Source: Bifidobacterium breve
GTDB lineage: Bacteria; Bacteroidota; Bacteroidia; Flavobacteriales; Flavobacteriaceae
DNA: 37,269 nt
NCBI GenBank assembly: GCA_943323545.2
Contig: CALPIE020000010.1
Coordinates: 1-37,269, forward strand
Direction: 5' to 3'
Part shown: in pieces, positions 8,460-16,999 of the stretch
How positions within the stretch are numbered: position 1 is the stretch's first letter
Layout of the letters: each line of letters begins with the position of its first letter
Made by a program: the position numbers and the translations under genes
Notes under the pieces: generated by a model
Databases searched by the model: none
Seen by the model: only the letters and a program-made list of their open reading frames with translations
Told to the model about the DNA's origin: nothing

Positions 8460-8984
8460 ATGAATTTATTTTTTAGCTTATTTTTTATGATGACTAACAC
8501 CATTTCATTAATTGATTTCAATTTAAATAGTTCTATTGATAATTGGAATATTGTAAATGATGTAGTAATGGGCGGTAGATCCAAAAGTAATTTTTTTATT
8601 GATTCAAATGGTAATGCCACTTTTAGAGGAACCGTTTCTCTTGATAATAATGGTGGATTTTGTTCAATTCAACATTTTTTCAAACCTATATCGTTGGATA
8701 ATAATAAATTATTCAGCATTCGTTTGAAAGGAGACGGAAAAAAATATCAATTTAGAGTAAAATCAGATAGAAACGATTACTACTCCTATATTTATGAATT
8801 TCAAACTTCAAAAGAATGGGAAACTATAGAAATTCCGATTTCTGAAATGTATGCTTCTTTTAGAGGACGAACTTTAGATCTTTCAAATTATGACGGATCA
8901 AAATTAGCAGAAATTGCGTTTTTAATTGGTAATAAAAAAGCAGAAAATTTTGAATTACAAATTGATAAAATTGATATAAAATAA
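8460..8984 (+). CDS. CIA30 family protein
   Basis: 174 residues matching the CIA30 (NADH:ubiquinone oxidoreductase intermediate-associated protein 30) beta-sandwich: WNIVNDVVMGGRSKSNF near residue 23-40, FRGTVSLDNNGGFCSI, then FSIRLKGDGKKYQFRVKSD and a final FELQIDKIDIK strand. The family is named for a eukaryotic complex I assembly factor, but bacterial members are mostly uncharacterised and may bind carbohydrate-like ligands. The first 20 residues are hydrophobic (MNLFFSLFFMMTNTISLI) and could be a weak export signal. It begins 9 bases after the LRR stop and ends inside a bidirectional terminator. Function here is unknown. Confidence 0.85.
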   Translation: MNLFFSLFFMMTNTISLIDFNLNSSIDNWNIVNDVVMGGRSKSNFFIDSNGNATFRGTVSLDNNGGFCSIQHFFKPISLDNNKLFSIRLKGDGKKYQFRVKSDRNDYYSYIYEFQTSKEWETIEIPISEMYASFRGRTLDLSNYDGSKLAEIAFLIGNKKAENFELQIDKIDIK

Positions 8985-9016
8985 AAAAACCAGACTGTTA
9001 AAAGTCTGGTTTTTTT
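8983..9016. terminator. Bidirectional Rho-independent terminator
   Basis: A perfect 14-bp stem (seven A then CCAGACT, pairing with AGTCTGG then seven T) around loop GTTAAA. It gives a T run on both strands and sits between the convergent stop codons of the CIA30 gene and purA, so it should end both transcripts. Confidence 0.93.
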
Positions 9017-10288
9017 TTATCTAGTAATTGTTTGTTTTCTATCTGGTCCGACCGAAACTATTTTAATAGGAACTCCAACTGCTGCTTCTATGAATTCAAC
9101 ATATTTTTTTAATTCAATTGGTAAACTTTCATAATTAGTTAAACCCGTTAAATCGGCTTTCCATCCTTTTAATTCTGTGTAAATCGGAGTCACATTCTCA
9201 TCTTCAATATTGTATGGTAAATGTTGAATTTCTTTTCCTTTATAGTTGTAGGATGTGCACACTTTCAAAGTTTCAAACCCAGATAAAACATCGCCTTTCA
9301 TCATCATTAATTGGGTTACACCATTGACTTGGATGGCATATTTCAAGGCAACCAAATCAAGCCAACCACAACGTCTTTTTCTACCCGTAACCGAACCAAA
9401 TTCGTTTCCTATACTAGCCATTAAATCACCAGCTTCGGTAAAATCTTCAGTTGGAAACGGACCGCTTCCAACACGAGTTGTATAGGCCTTAAAAATCCCA
9501 TATACTTCTTTGATTTTGTTAGGCGCAATTCCCAATCCAGTGCAAGCTCCAGCAGCAGTTGTATTAGATGATGTTACAAATGGATAGGTTCCAAAATCGA
9601 CATCCAATAATGAACCTTGAGCACCTTCACAAAGAATTGATTTTCCTGCTTTTTGTGCTTGTGCCAAATATTCTTCACTATCTATGAAATCTAATTTTTT
9701 TAGATCTTCAATTGCGGCGAAAAATTCTTTTTCCAATTCGGCTAAATTGTATTGAATATTTACGTTATAAAACGCAATCATGGCTTCGTGTTTGTCTGCT
9801 AAAGCCCTGTAACGTAATGCAAAATCGGCAAGTTCAATATCACCAACACGAATTCCGTTTCGGCCTGTTTTGTCCATATAAGTTGGACCAATTCCTTTTA
9901 AAGTTGAACCAATTTTGGCTTTTCCTTTAGAGGCTTCGGAAGCAGCATCGAGCAATCGGTGCGTAGGAAGAATTAAATGTGCTTTTCTAGAAATAATTAA
10001 TTTCGATTTTAAATCGAGGTTGAATTTCGCCAAACCGTCCACTTCACTTTTAAAAACTACTGGGTCAATTACGACACCATTTCCAATGACATTGATATTT
10101 TTATCATGAAAAATTCCAGATGGAATGGTGCGCAACACGTGTTTTATTCCGTCAAATTCTAAAGTATGTCCCGCATTCGGTCCGCCTTGAAAACGCGCAA
10201 TAATATCGTAATTAGAAGTTAGAACGTCAACAATTTTCCCTTTTCCTTCATCCCCCCATTGTAATCCTAATAGTAAATCAACGGTCAT
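9017..10288 (-). CDS. purA: Adenylosuccinate synthetase
   Basis: 423 residues, the normal length. WGDEGKGK (residues 11-18) is the GTP P-loop with the catalytic aspartate at 13; GGPNAGHT with His41 follows; the middle contains STLKGIGPTY, and TRVGSGPFPTE and GRKRRCGWLDL are conserved substrate and GTP-binding segments. It joins IMP and aspartate with GTP hydrolysis to form adenylosuccinate, the first committed step to AMP, in the cytoplasm. ATG at 10288 begins immediately before the motif. It lies 26 bases downstream of the Fur-family gene on the same strand, so a fur-purA transcript is likely, ended by the terminator at 8983-9016. Confidence 0.97.
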   Translation of the reverse strand: MTVDLLLGLQWGDEGKGKIVDVLTSNYDIIARFQGGPNAGHTLEFDGIKHVLRTIPSGIFHDKNINVIGNGVVIDPVVFKSEVDGLAKFNLDLKSKLIISRKAHLILPTHRLLDAASEASKGKAKIGSTLKGIGPTYMDKTGRNGIRVGDIELADFALRYRALADKHEAMIAFYNVNIQYNLAELEKEFFAAIEDLKKLDFIDSEEYLAQAQKAGKSILCEGAQGSLLDVDFGTYPFVTSSNTTAAGACTGLGIAPNKIKEVYGIFKAYTTRVGSGPFPTEDFTEAGDLMASIGNEFGSVTGRKRRCGWLDLVALKYAIQVNGVTQLMMMKGDVLSGFETLKVCTSYNYKGKEIQHLPYNIEDENVTPIYTELKGWKADLTGLTNYESLPIELKKYVEFIEAAVGVPIKIVSVGPDRKQTITR

Positions 10289-10314
10289 TGTATATTGTGT
10301 TGTAGTTAGTGGTG

Positions 10315-10770
10315 TTATTCTTGTTTTTTAGTAGCGTAAAAATACAACGAATGGTTGTGAATTTCTATGCCAAAAATATCTTCAATTGTTTGTTTAATGG
10401 TTTGAATTCGTGGATCACAGAATTCGATTACTTCACCAGAATCGGTCATGATGATGTGATCGTGTTGCTTATCGAAATACGATTTTTCATAATGTGCTTG
10501 ATTTTGTCCGAATTGGTGTTTGCGAACCAATCCGCAATCCAATAATAATTCGATGGTGTTGTATAAAGTCGCCCGAGAAACGCGATAGTTTTTATTTTTC
10601 ATTTTGATGTACAAATTCTCGATATCAAAATGTTCTTCACTGTTATAGATTTCCCGAAGAATCGCATAGCGTTCAGGCGTTTTACGATGTCCTTTATTCT
10701 CAAGATAGGCCGTAAAAACATTTTTTACAGTTTCTTGATTTTTAGTATTATCAGTTGCAATTAGCGTCAT
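10315..10770 (-). CDS. Fur-family transcriptional regulator
   Basis: 151 residues. The N-terminal winged helix (about 15-90) shows the family patterns [15 protein letters not shown] and [21 protein letters not shown]. The C-terminal metal and dimer domain shows QHDHIIM (H103, H105), GEVIEFCDP, and [10 protein letters not shown]. The CxxC structural-zinc motif that normally follows HDH is absent: Met108 and Ser111 occupy those positions. It may sense Fe, Mn, Zn or peroxide; the subtype cannot be assigned. A TACCTTTG box at 10776-10783 ends only five bases before the ATG, so the message may be leaderless. It probably shares a transcript with purA. Confidence 0.88.
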   Translation of the reverse strand: MTLIATDNTKNQETVKNVFTAYLENKGHRKTPERYAILREIYNSEEHFDIENLYIKMKNKNYRVSRATLYNTIELLLDCGLVRKHQFGQNQAHYEKSYFDKQHDHIIMTDSGEVIEFCDPRIQTIKQTIEDIFGIEIHNHSLYFYATKKQE

Positions 10771-10775
10771 ATCGG

Positions 10776-10783
10776 CAAAGGTA
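10776..10783 (-). promoter_or_regulatory. Candidate -7 box for fur gene
   Basis: TACCTTTG on the minus strand fits TAnnTTTG and ends five bases before ATG 10770. A start of transcription about seven bases downstream would fall on or beside the start codon, implying a leaderless mRNA. Confidence 0.45.
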
Positions 10784-10847
10784 ATTTTTTTGTTTAAGGT
10801 ATAAAAGTTTAAAGTTTAAAAGTTATTAAACCAATTGTTAATAGTGT

Positions 10848-11141
10848 TTATTCTTCAGTAGGAAATAAAATAGCCCAGTTTTTAGGTTTTAAATGTTCTG
10901 CCATATTATCTATTCTATATTCGCCATTTCTAACAACTGTTTCTCCATTTGGTTTTATGATGCACTGAGAACCACATAATATAGATTTTTTAAATAAATT
11001 TTCTTTAAAAAAACCTTCTTTATCTGAATAAAAAAATTCTTTTTCATTGGGTAAATTATCAAAATTTAAAAGTGATATACCATTTTCAAAAAGTAAAAAA
11101 GCAATTACATTAGGGTATTTTTTTTCAATACTTATCTTCAA
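10848..11141 (-). CDS. Hypothetical protein, probably the C-terminal part of a frameshifted gene
   Basis: 97 residues if started at TTG 11141 (KISIEKKYPNVIAFLLF...). The same frame is open upstream to 11200 and beyond, to a TGA at 11201-11203 region on the far side of the preceding gene's end, with natural-looking sequence (LYNDSTIFVFQYYYKND, DYQSDYKSFFKDL) but no ATG or GTG. The preceding 78-residue ORF ends in another frame exactly where this frame picks up. I infer one ancestral gene of roughly 215 codons broken by a one-base frameshift, or joined by a -1 slip at CCAAAATAA. Notable residues are CGSQC (a possible cysteine pair) and IIKPNGETVVRNGEYR. The family is not recognised. Confidence 0.5.
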   Translation of the reverse strand: MKISIEKKYPNVIAFLLFENGISLLNFDNLPNEKEFFYSDKEGFFKENLFKKSILCGSQCIIKPNGETVVRNGEYRIDNMAEHLKPKNWAILFPTEE

Positions 11142-11275
11142 ATCTTTAAAAAAACTTTTATAATCACTTTGATAGTCAAATTCATTGTTTTTATTTAGTA
11201 CTGTATTATCGTTTTTATAATAATATTGAAAAACAAAAATTGTTGAATCGTTGTATAGTTTATTAGTTATTTTAG

Positions 11276-11512
11276 TTATTTTGGCTTTAAAATTTGATAA
11301 TCAACTTTGTATGTTGAATATTTAGGTGCTGTAATTTGGAAAACTTTACCACTATCTTTTACTATTCTAAATTCCATCGCATTATGAGGATAAGTTTTAA
11401 AAAGAGTTTGAAAATCAGATGTTTTTCCTTTAGGATCTAATACATACTTATATTTTTGTGAAAATGAAAAGCAACAATTAATTAGTAAAATGATTATTAT
11501 AATTTTTCTCAT
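11276..11512 (-). CDS. Small secreted hypothetical protein (N-terminal part of frameshifted gene?)
   Basis: 78 residues with a signal peptide (MRKIIIIILLINCCFSFS, cleavage before Q) and a short mature part (KYKYVLDPKGKTSDFQTLF...). ATG 11512 lies three bases after the RelA/SpoT stop codon, so it is translated from the same mRNA. It stops at TAA 11276-11278 within CCAAAATAACTAAAATAA, and the next frame continues as coding-like sequence without a start codon. It is therefore likely the exported N-terminus of a longer protein. The family is not recognised. Confidence 0.55.
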   Translation of the reverse strand: MRKIIIIILLINCCFSFSQKYKYVLDPKGKTSDFQTLFKTYPHNAMEFRIVKDSGKVFQITAPKYSTYKVDYQILKPK

Positions 11513-11515
11513 AAT

Positions 11516-13732
11516 CTAATTCGTATAAACTCTCGTAACTTTATCTATACCATCAATTTTCTTAATATTATCGATTAGTTTTTTGAGGATGTTACTATTT
11601 TGGACGATAACCGTTACTTGTCCGTTGAAAATTCCTGCTTCTCCGCTTAAAGAAATACTCTGAATATTGACATTCATGTTATTAGAAATCACTTTGGTTA
11701 ATTCGTTTGTTAAACCTAATGCATCCATTCCAGTGATTTTTAAAATGGCTTTGAATTCTTGCTGTGAAGAATCAATCCATTTGGCAATCATAATACGATA
11801 GGCATAGTTAGATTGCATCGCTATGGCATTAGGACAATCTTTTTTGTGGACTTTTATTCCTTCATTAATAGTTACAAAACCAAACACTTCATCACCTGGA
11901 ATCGGGTTGCAACAATTAGAAAGTTTATAATCTAGTCGATCTTGTTCAGAACCAAAAACCAATAAATCATAATTACTACTTAACTCTTGTTTATTGATTT
12001 CTTCAGGTTGATTACTTGGAGATCGTTTAATCTTATTTTTAAAGAAATTGATAAGTGTATTGCTTTTTTGAGCTGCAAAGTCTTTAAGCTGTTGGTTTTC
12101 TATGGAGCCAATTCCGACACGATAAAACAAATCTAAACTGGTTTTTAATTTAAAAAAATTCACTAATTCATTAACGATTCCTTCGTTTAAAATAATTTTT
12201 AAATGTTTCAGCTTTCGCGTGAGTAATTCTTTTCCGTCTTCGGCAATCTTCTTTGTATTTTCGTTGAGTACATTTCTGATTTTATTTTTGGCTCTAGCGG
12301 TAGTAACGTAATCCAACCAATTTATTGTAGGTTTTTGATTTATAGAAGTTATAACCTCAATTTGATCACCACTTTTTAATTCGTAATTTAAGGGTACTAA
12401 TTTACCGTTTACTCTGGTTCCTCTTGTTTTTACTCCGATTTCTGAGTGAATACTAAAAGCAAAATCAAGAGAAGTGGCACCTTTTGGCAAAGATTTTATT
12501 TCTCCTTTTGGCGTAAAAACAAAGATTTCTTTCGAATATAAATTCATTTTGAAATCTTCCACAAAATCAACTGCATTGGTTTCTGAATTTTCTAGGGCTT
12601 CTTTTAATAAGTTTAACCAAACATCCAAACCATTTTCTTCATCTCCTCCTTGTTTGTATTTGTAATGGGCAGCATAACCCTTTTCGGCGATTTCATCCAT
12701 ACGTTCACTTCTGACTTGAATTTCAACCCATCGTCCTTTCGGACCCATTACGGTAATGTGTAATGCTTCATAACCAGTAGATTTTGGGGAAGAAATCCAA
12801 TCTCGCAAACGACTCGGACTCGGACGATAATGATCAGTTACAATCGAATAAATTTTCCAAGCAATGAATTTTTCATCATGTAAATTGGATTTATAAATGA
12901 TTCGCAAAGCAAATTTGTCATATACTTCATCAAAAGTCACATTTTGAGCAGCCATTTTACGACGGATGGAATAGATCGATTTTGGTCGGCCTTTTATTAC
13001 AAAATCAACTCCTTCAAGGTCTAGTGATTTTTTTAAAACATTAGATACTAATTTGATGTATTCGTCTTGTTCTTCTTTGGTTTCTTTTATTTTACTAACG
13101 ATGTCATTATAAACAATTGGCTCAGTATATTTTAATCCTAAATCTTCTAGTTTGGTTTTTATGTTATACAATCCTAATCGATGGGCGAGTGGGGCATATA
13201 TGTATAAAGTTTCCGAGGCGATTTTTATTTGTTTGTAATTGGGCATCGAATCCATAGTTTGCATATTATGCAATCGATCTGCTATTTTTATTAGAATTAC
13301 ACGAACATCATCATTTAAAGTCAATAGCATTTTACGAAAATTTTCCGCTTGCATTGATATGTTCATGTCTTTTTTGACTTGAGAAATTTTTGTTAAACCT
13401 TCCACCAAAATGGCAATCTTTGGTCCAAACTTTTTTTCTAAATCTTCTATAGTAATATTGGTATCTTCTACAACATCATGAAGTAAAGCTGCTGCAATTC
13501 CTGTAGCACCAAGTCCAATTTCAGAAGCTACAATTTTTGCAACTCCAATTGGATGAAATATATAAGCTTCACCCGATTTACGTCTTTGATCTTTATGAGC
13601 ATCAACAGCCAAATCGAATGCCTTTCTAATAAGTTTCTTGTCGGTATCGGAAAGCGTTTGATAACTTATACGAAGTAGTTCTCTATATTCTCTTGCTAAA
13701 GCTTTTTTTTCGTCCTCTAAATTAATCTCCAT
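11516..13732 (-). CDS. RelA/SpoT-type (p)ppGpp synthetase/hydrolase
   Basis: 738 residues, the length of a bifunctional long Rel. The order is: HD hydrolase domain (RKSGEAYIFHP at 51-61, ALLHDVVEDT with His85/Asp86, then IADRLHNMQT); synthetase domain (about 240-350, with ALRIIYKS, WISSPKSTGYEALH and EIQVRSERMDEIAEKGYAAHYKYK); TGS domain (about 395-455, IFVFTPKGEIKSLPKGAT); a helical region and cysteine pair (SNCCNPIPGD); and a C-terminal ACT domain (about 660-735). It makes and degrades the stringent-response alarmone in the cytoplasm. The intact HD residues favour a hydrolase-competent enzyme. It starts with ATG 13732 and is followed within three bases by the small secreted-protein gene. 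Confidence 0.95.
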   Translation of the reverse strand: MEINLEDEKKALAREYRELLRISYQTLSDTDKKLIRKAFDLAVDAHKDQRRKSGEAYIFHPIGVAKIVASEIGLGATGIAAALLHDVVEDTNITIEDLEKKFGPKIAILVEGLTKISQVKKDMNISMQAENFRKMLLTLNDDVRVILIKIADRLHNMQTMDSMPNYKQIKIASETLYIYAPLAHRLGLYNIKTKLEDLGLKYTEPIVYNDIVSKIKETKEEQDEYIKLVSNVLKKSLDLEGVDFVIKGRPKSIYSIRRKMAAQNVTFDEVYDKFALRIIYKSNLHDEKFIAWKIYSIVTDHYRPSPSRLRDWISSPKSTGYEALHITVMGPKGRWVEIQVRSERMDEIAEKGYAAHYKYKQGGDEENGLDVWLNLLKEALENSETNAVDFVEDFKMNLYSKEIFVFTPKGEIKSLPKGATSLDFAFSIHSEIGVKTRGTRVNGKLVPLNYELKSGDQIEVITSINQKPTINWLDYVTTARAKNKIRNVLNENTKKIAEDGKELLTRKLKHLKIILNEGIVNELVNFFKLKTSLDLFYRVGIGSIENQQLKDFAAQKSNTLINFFKNKIKRSPSNQPEEINKQELSSNYDLLVFGSEQDRLDYKLSNCCNPIPGDEVFGFVTINEGIKVHKKDCPNAIAMQSNYAYRIMIAKWIDSSQQEFKAILKITGMDALGLTNELTKVISNNMNVNIQSISLSGEAGIFNGQVTVIVQNSNILKKLIDNIKKIDGIDKVTRVYTN

Positions 13733-13829
13733 TTTATGCTATTCTTCAATTCTTAAAAATAGCAATTTATATTGAAATAGACAAATAGAAAATAATATTA
13801 ATTTTAGTTGCGAATCGTTAGAAGATATA

Positions 13830-14618
13830 TTAAAATCCGCGTTGTCTTTTAGCTTCAAAAATTAAAATCGCAGCAGCTACAGAAACATTCATTGAATCAA
13901 TTTCACCTTGCATCGGAATAATAATATTTTTAGTATTCGAATTCCGCCAAGCCTCACTTAAACCAGTAGCTTCTGTTCCAACAACTAATGCAGAAGCTAT
14001 TGTATAATTTTGTAAATGGTAGGAATTGGAGTTTTGTAATGTAGCTCCGTAAATGTTAATCTTCTTTTCAATTAAAAAAGTCAACACTTCTTCTGTGAAA
14101 CCGGTTGCAATTTGATTGGTGAAAATACAACCTATACTTGAACGTACTATATTTGGATTGTACAAATCGGTTTTCGGATTGGCGATAATGACTGCATCAA
14201 TATTTGCTGCATCACAAGTTCTTAAAATAGCACCAATATTCCCAGGTTTTTCTAGTCCTTCCAAAACTAAAATTAATGGATTTACCGGTAAAATTAAATC
14301 TTTTAATTGTAATGATTTTATCTTGGCAACTGCTATTATTCCCTCTGTAGTATCGCGATAGGCAAGTTTTTGGTAGACTTCTTTGGAGATTTCGATTATT
14401 GGATTATTGGATAGTTCGATTATTAGATGGTATGAAAAATCGGCTACTTCTTTACAAATCAAAATCGTTTCGATTTCGTAATTTCCTTTAATAGCCAATT
14501 CAATTTCACGCATTCCTTCTATCAAAAAAACACCTTTTTGTTTTCGTTCTTTGGCTTTTTCTTGAAGCAAAACCAACGATTTTATATACGGATTTTGAGA
14601 AGAAGTAATTTGTTTCAT
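13830..14618 (-). CDS. TrmH/SpoU-family RNA 2'-O-methyltransferase
   Basis: 262 residues. An N-terminal RNA-binding substrate domain (SSQNPYIKSLVLLQEKAKER, FLIEGMREIELA) precedes the SPOUT knot. The three knot motifs are visible: KPGNIGAILRTCDAA (residues 124-138, with Arg133), ALVVGTEATGLSEAW (210-224) and IPMQGEIDSMNVSVAAAI (234-251). It uses S-adenosylmethionine to methylate a ribose 2'-OH in rRNA or tRNA. It resembles the 23S rRNA methyltransferase subgroup, but the target base cannot be told. A TAACTTTG box overlaps the stop codon of the upstream DUF58 gene, suggesting its own promoter. Confidence 0.92.
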   Translation of the reverse strand: MKQITSSQNPYIKSLVLLQEKAKERKQKGVFLIEGMREIELAIKGNYEIETILICKEVADFSYHLIIELSNNPIIEISKEVYQKLAYRDTTEGIIAVAKIKSLQLKDLILPVNPLILVLEGLEKPGNIGAILRTCDAANIDAVIIANPKTDLYNPNIVRSSIGCIFTNQIATGFTEEVLTFLIEKKINIYGATLQNSNSYHLQNYTIASALVVGTEATGLSEAWRNSNTKNIIIPMQGEIDSMNVSVAAAILIFEAKRQRGF

Positions 14619-14636
14619 AATAGATTTTCAGAAATT

Positions 14637-14644
14637 CAAAGTTA
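14637..14644 (-). promoter_or_regulatory. Candidate -7 box for TrmH-type gene
   Basis: TAACTTTG matches TAnnTTTG; its first three bases are the TAA stop of the DUF58 gene. It ends 18 bases before ATG 14618. Confidence 0.4.
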
Positions 14645-15973
14645 CAAAATTCCTCTTGCTTTAATTTCCAAATACTTGTTAATCGTATCTAAAGTCAGAT
14701 TTTCTGGTTGGGTTAATACCGAATGTATTCCGTATTTTTTGAGTTCGTTTACAATGAGTTTCTTCTCAAAAATGAATTTTTCGGCAATTACTTTATCGTA
14801 AACTTCTTGAATTGTAGTTGTTTTATTATTGGTTATTTGAAATAATTCGGTGTTTTGAAAGAATACAACAACTAACAAATGACTTTTCGCAATTCCTTTT
14901 AAATAGGGTATTTGGCGGTGTAATCCGTCAAAGGTTTCAAAATTAGTGTACAAAATAATTAAACTTCTTTGTTTGATGTTTTGTTTAATATCGGCATACA
15001 AACGCGAATAGTCACTTTCAAAAAAATCGGTTTTAACATTGTAAAGATTATCTAAAATTTTTTGCATTTGCGATGTTCTTTTCTCGGCAACCACACGATT
15101 TTCTATTTTTTTGGAAAAGGAAAACATTCCGGCTTTATCTTGTTTTTTTAAAATAACATTCGATAAAACTAAAGTGGCATTTATAGCATAATCTAACAAA
15201 CTCAATCCGTTAAACGGCATTTTCATGGTTCTACCTTTATCGATTGCCATGTAAATGTTTTGTGATTTTTCATCTTGAAATTGGTTGACCATTAACGCAT
15301 TTTTCTTGGCAGTAGCTTTCCAATTTAAAGTTCTAATATCATCGCCAGGAACGTATTCTTTTATTTGTTCAAACTCCATTGTATGCCCGATTCTCCTTAT
15401 TTTTTTTACACCGTATTGAAACAAATTGTTAGAAAAAGCAATTAAATTGTATTTGCGTAATTGGATGTAAGACGGATATGTAGGTACCATTTCATCTTGA
15501 TTGAAACTATAACGCTTAGAAATAAGTTGCAAGGGAGAAGAAATGTATATATTTAATTTTCCAAAATGATATTCACCACGTCCGGTTGGTCGAAGATAAT
15601 ACTGAAAATCATCAGTTGATGCATTTTTTATTATGCGTTTTATTTCAAAATTTCGCATTTGAAATTGAAATGGAATTTCATCTATTACTTTTGCGAATAC
15701 CGTGAAAGTATAATAATTTTTAATTGTAACAACTATCGGATTTTCATCTCCATTTGATAATTTCTCGGGTGTTACCCTATTGGCTACTATGCCAGTTTTG
15801 GTCACAAATAAGATAATAAAATCCAATCCAAAAAAAGACAATAATACCAATAATAAATACCAAGAAGCATTGTATAAAGCCGGAAAGATAAATGCCAAAC
15901 AAAATACTGCTATAACACCCATAAGCGCATAGAAAAAGAAATTATTGATGTATAATTGTTTGATTAGTTTCAT
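14642..15973 (-). CDS. DUF58 domain protein
   Basis: 443 residues. Two transmembrane helices occupy about residues 12-57 (FFFYALMGVIAVFCLAFIF, WYLLLVLLSFFGLDFIILF). A beta-rich segment follows, then the DUF58 signature YVPGDDIRTLNWKATAKKNALMVNQF (about 205-230) and a von Willebrand-A-like region containing IYMAIDKGRTM. Known MoxR-associated DUF58 proteins are partners of the MoxR ATPase, but their biochemical role is not established. It is the last gene of the six-gene operon and lies six bases after moxR. It is probably membrane-anchored with the vWA-like domain on one face. Confidence 0.9.
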   Translation of the reverse strand: MKLIKQLYINNFFFYALMGVIAVFCLAFIFPALYNASWYLLLVLLSFFGLDFIILFVTKTGIVANRVTPEKLSNGDENPIVVTIKNYYTFTVFAKVIDEIPFQFQMRNFEIKRIIKNASTDDFQYYLRPTGRGEYHFGKLNIYISSPLQLISKRYSFNQDEMVPTYPSYIQLRKYNLIAFSNNLFQYGVKKIRRIGHTMEFEQIKEYVPGDDIRTLNWKATAKKNALMVNQFQDEKSQNIYMAIDKGRTMKMPFNGLSLLDYAINATLVLSNVILKKQDKAGMFSFSKKIENRVVAEKRTSQMQKILDNLYNVKTDFFESDYSRLYADIKQNIKQRSLIILYTNFETFDGLHRQIPYLKGIAKSHLLVVVFFQNTELFQITNNKTTTIQEVYDKVIAEKFIFEKKLIVNELKKYGIHSVLTQPENLTLDTINKYLEIKARGIL

Positions 15974-15979
15974 ATTTTA

Positions 15980-16999
15980 TTACCTCGGAATTTCGATACT
16001 TTCGATAATTTGTTTGATGATTTCGATGCTTGTTAATCCTTCCATTTCACGTTCTGGAGTGACAATTACACGGTGTTGTAATACAGGAATCGCCGCTTCT
16101 TTAATATCTTCTGGCGTAACGAAATCGCGGCCTCTAATGGCAGCAAATCCTTTGGAAGCATTTAAAATAGCAATAGACGCTCTTGGTGATGCGCCCAAAT
16201 ATAAAAACGCATTTTCACGTGTATTTACAACAAGTTTGGCGATGTATTCTAACAGATTTTGTTCGACTATAATTTGTTTCACTAAGTCTTGGAATTTTAT
16301 AATATCATTTCCAGTAAGTATGGTTTTGATGTTGTCTAATTTTCCGTGATTTTGTAAAGTATGCTCTCTTTGAATAATAGTTACCTCTTCATTTAAATTC
16401 GGATAATCAACATTGATTTTGAATAAAAAACGATCGAGTTGCGCTTCTGGCAAACGGTAGGTTCCTTCTTGTTCTATTGGATTTTGTGTAGCTAAAACTA
16501 TAAATGGTTTTTCCAATTCATAGCATTTTCCGTCAATGGTAATTTGGCGTTCTTCCATAACTTCAAACAAAGCAGCTTGTGTTTTTGCTGGTGCACGATT
16601 GATTTCGTCAATTAAAATTAAATTGGAAAAAATGGGTCCTTTTTTAAATTCAAATTCCGATTTCTTCAAATCAAAAACCGAAGTTCCTAAAATATCTGAA
16701 GGCATTAGATCGGGTGTGAATTGAATTCGGCTAAAATCGACTGAAAGCGTTTTTGCTAAAATTTTTGCTGTAATGGTTTTAGCAACACCAGGAACTCCTT
16801 CAATGAGAATATGTCCGTTTGATAAGAGCGCAACTAATAGTTGGTCAATCATTTTATGTTGCCCTACAATTACAGTTTCTAATTCTTTTTTTATTTTTTC
16901 GACACCTTCGCTCAAAGACGTTAAATCTAATCGAGATTGAAAATTTACTCCTGAAGTGTCGTTGTTGGAAGGTTCCAAATTGTTTTCTGTATTTTCCAT
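15980..16999 (-). CDS. MoxR-family AAA+ ATPase
   Basis: 339 residues. GVPGVAKT (68-75) is Walker A, LILIDEINRAPAKTQAALFE (127-146) is Walker B with Asp131/Glu132, and LATQNPIEQEGTYRLPEAQLDRF contains sensor I and the arginine-finger region. A C-terminal lid (ASPRASIAIL...GRDFVTPEDI) follows. MoxR ATPases are chaperone-like enzymes that act on vWA-domain clients. The start ATG overlaps the preceding DUF4350 stop by one base (TAATG), showing translational coupling. Its client is probably the adjacent DUF58 protein, by analogy only. Confidence 0.95.
   Translation of the reverse strand: MENTENNLEPSNNDTSGVNFQSRLDLTSLSEGVEKIKKELETVIVGQHKMIDQLLVALLSNGHILIEGVPGVAKTITAKILAKTLSVDFSRIQFTPDLMPSDILGTSVFDLKKSEFEFKKGPIFSNLILIDEINRAPAKTQAALFEVMEERQITIDGKCYELEKPFIVLATQNPIEQEGTYRLPEAQLDRFLFKINVDYPNLNEEVTIIQREHTLQNHGKLDNIKTILTGNDIIKFQDLVKQIIVEQNLLEYIAKLVVNTRENAFLYLGASPRASIAILNASKGFAAIRGRDFVTPEDIKEAAIPVLQHRVIVTPEREMEGLTSIEIIKQIIESIEIPR

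Noticed and set aside
5049..8984. Complete starch-utilisation (Sus) locus
   Set aside because: Only a GH13 enzyme is present; no SusC/SusD pair or regulator accompanies it.
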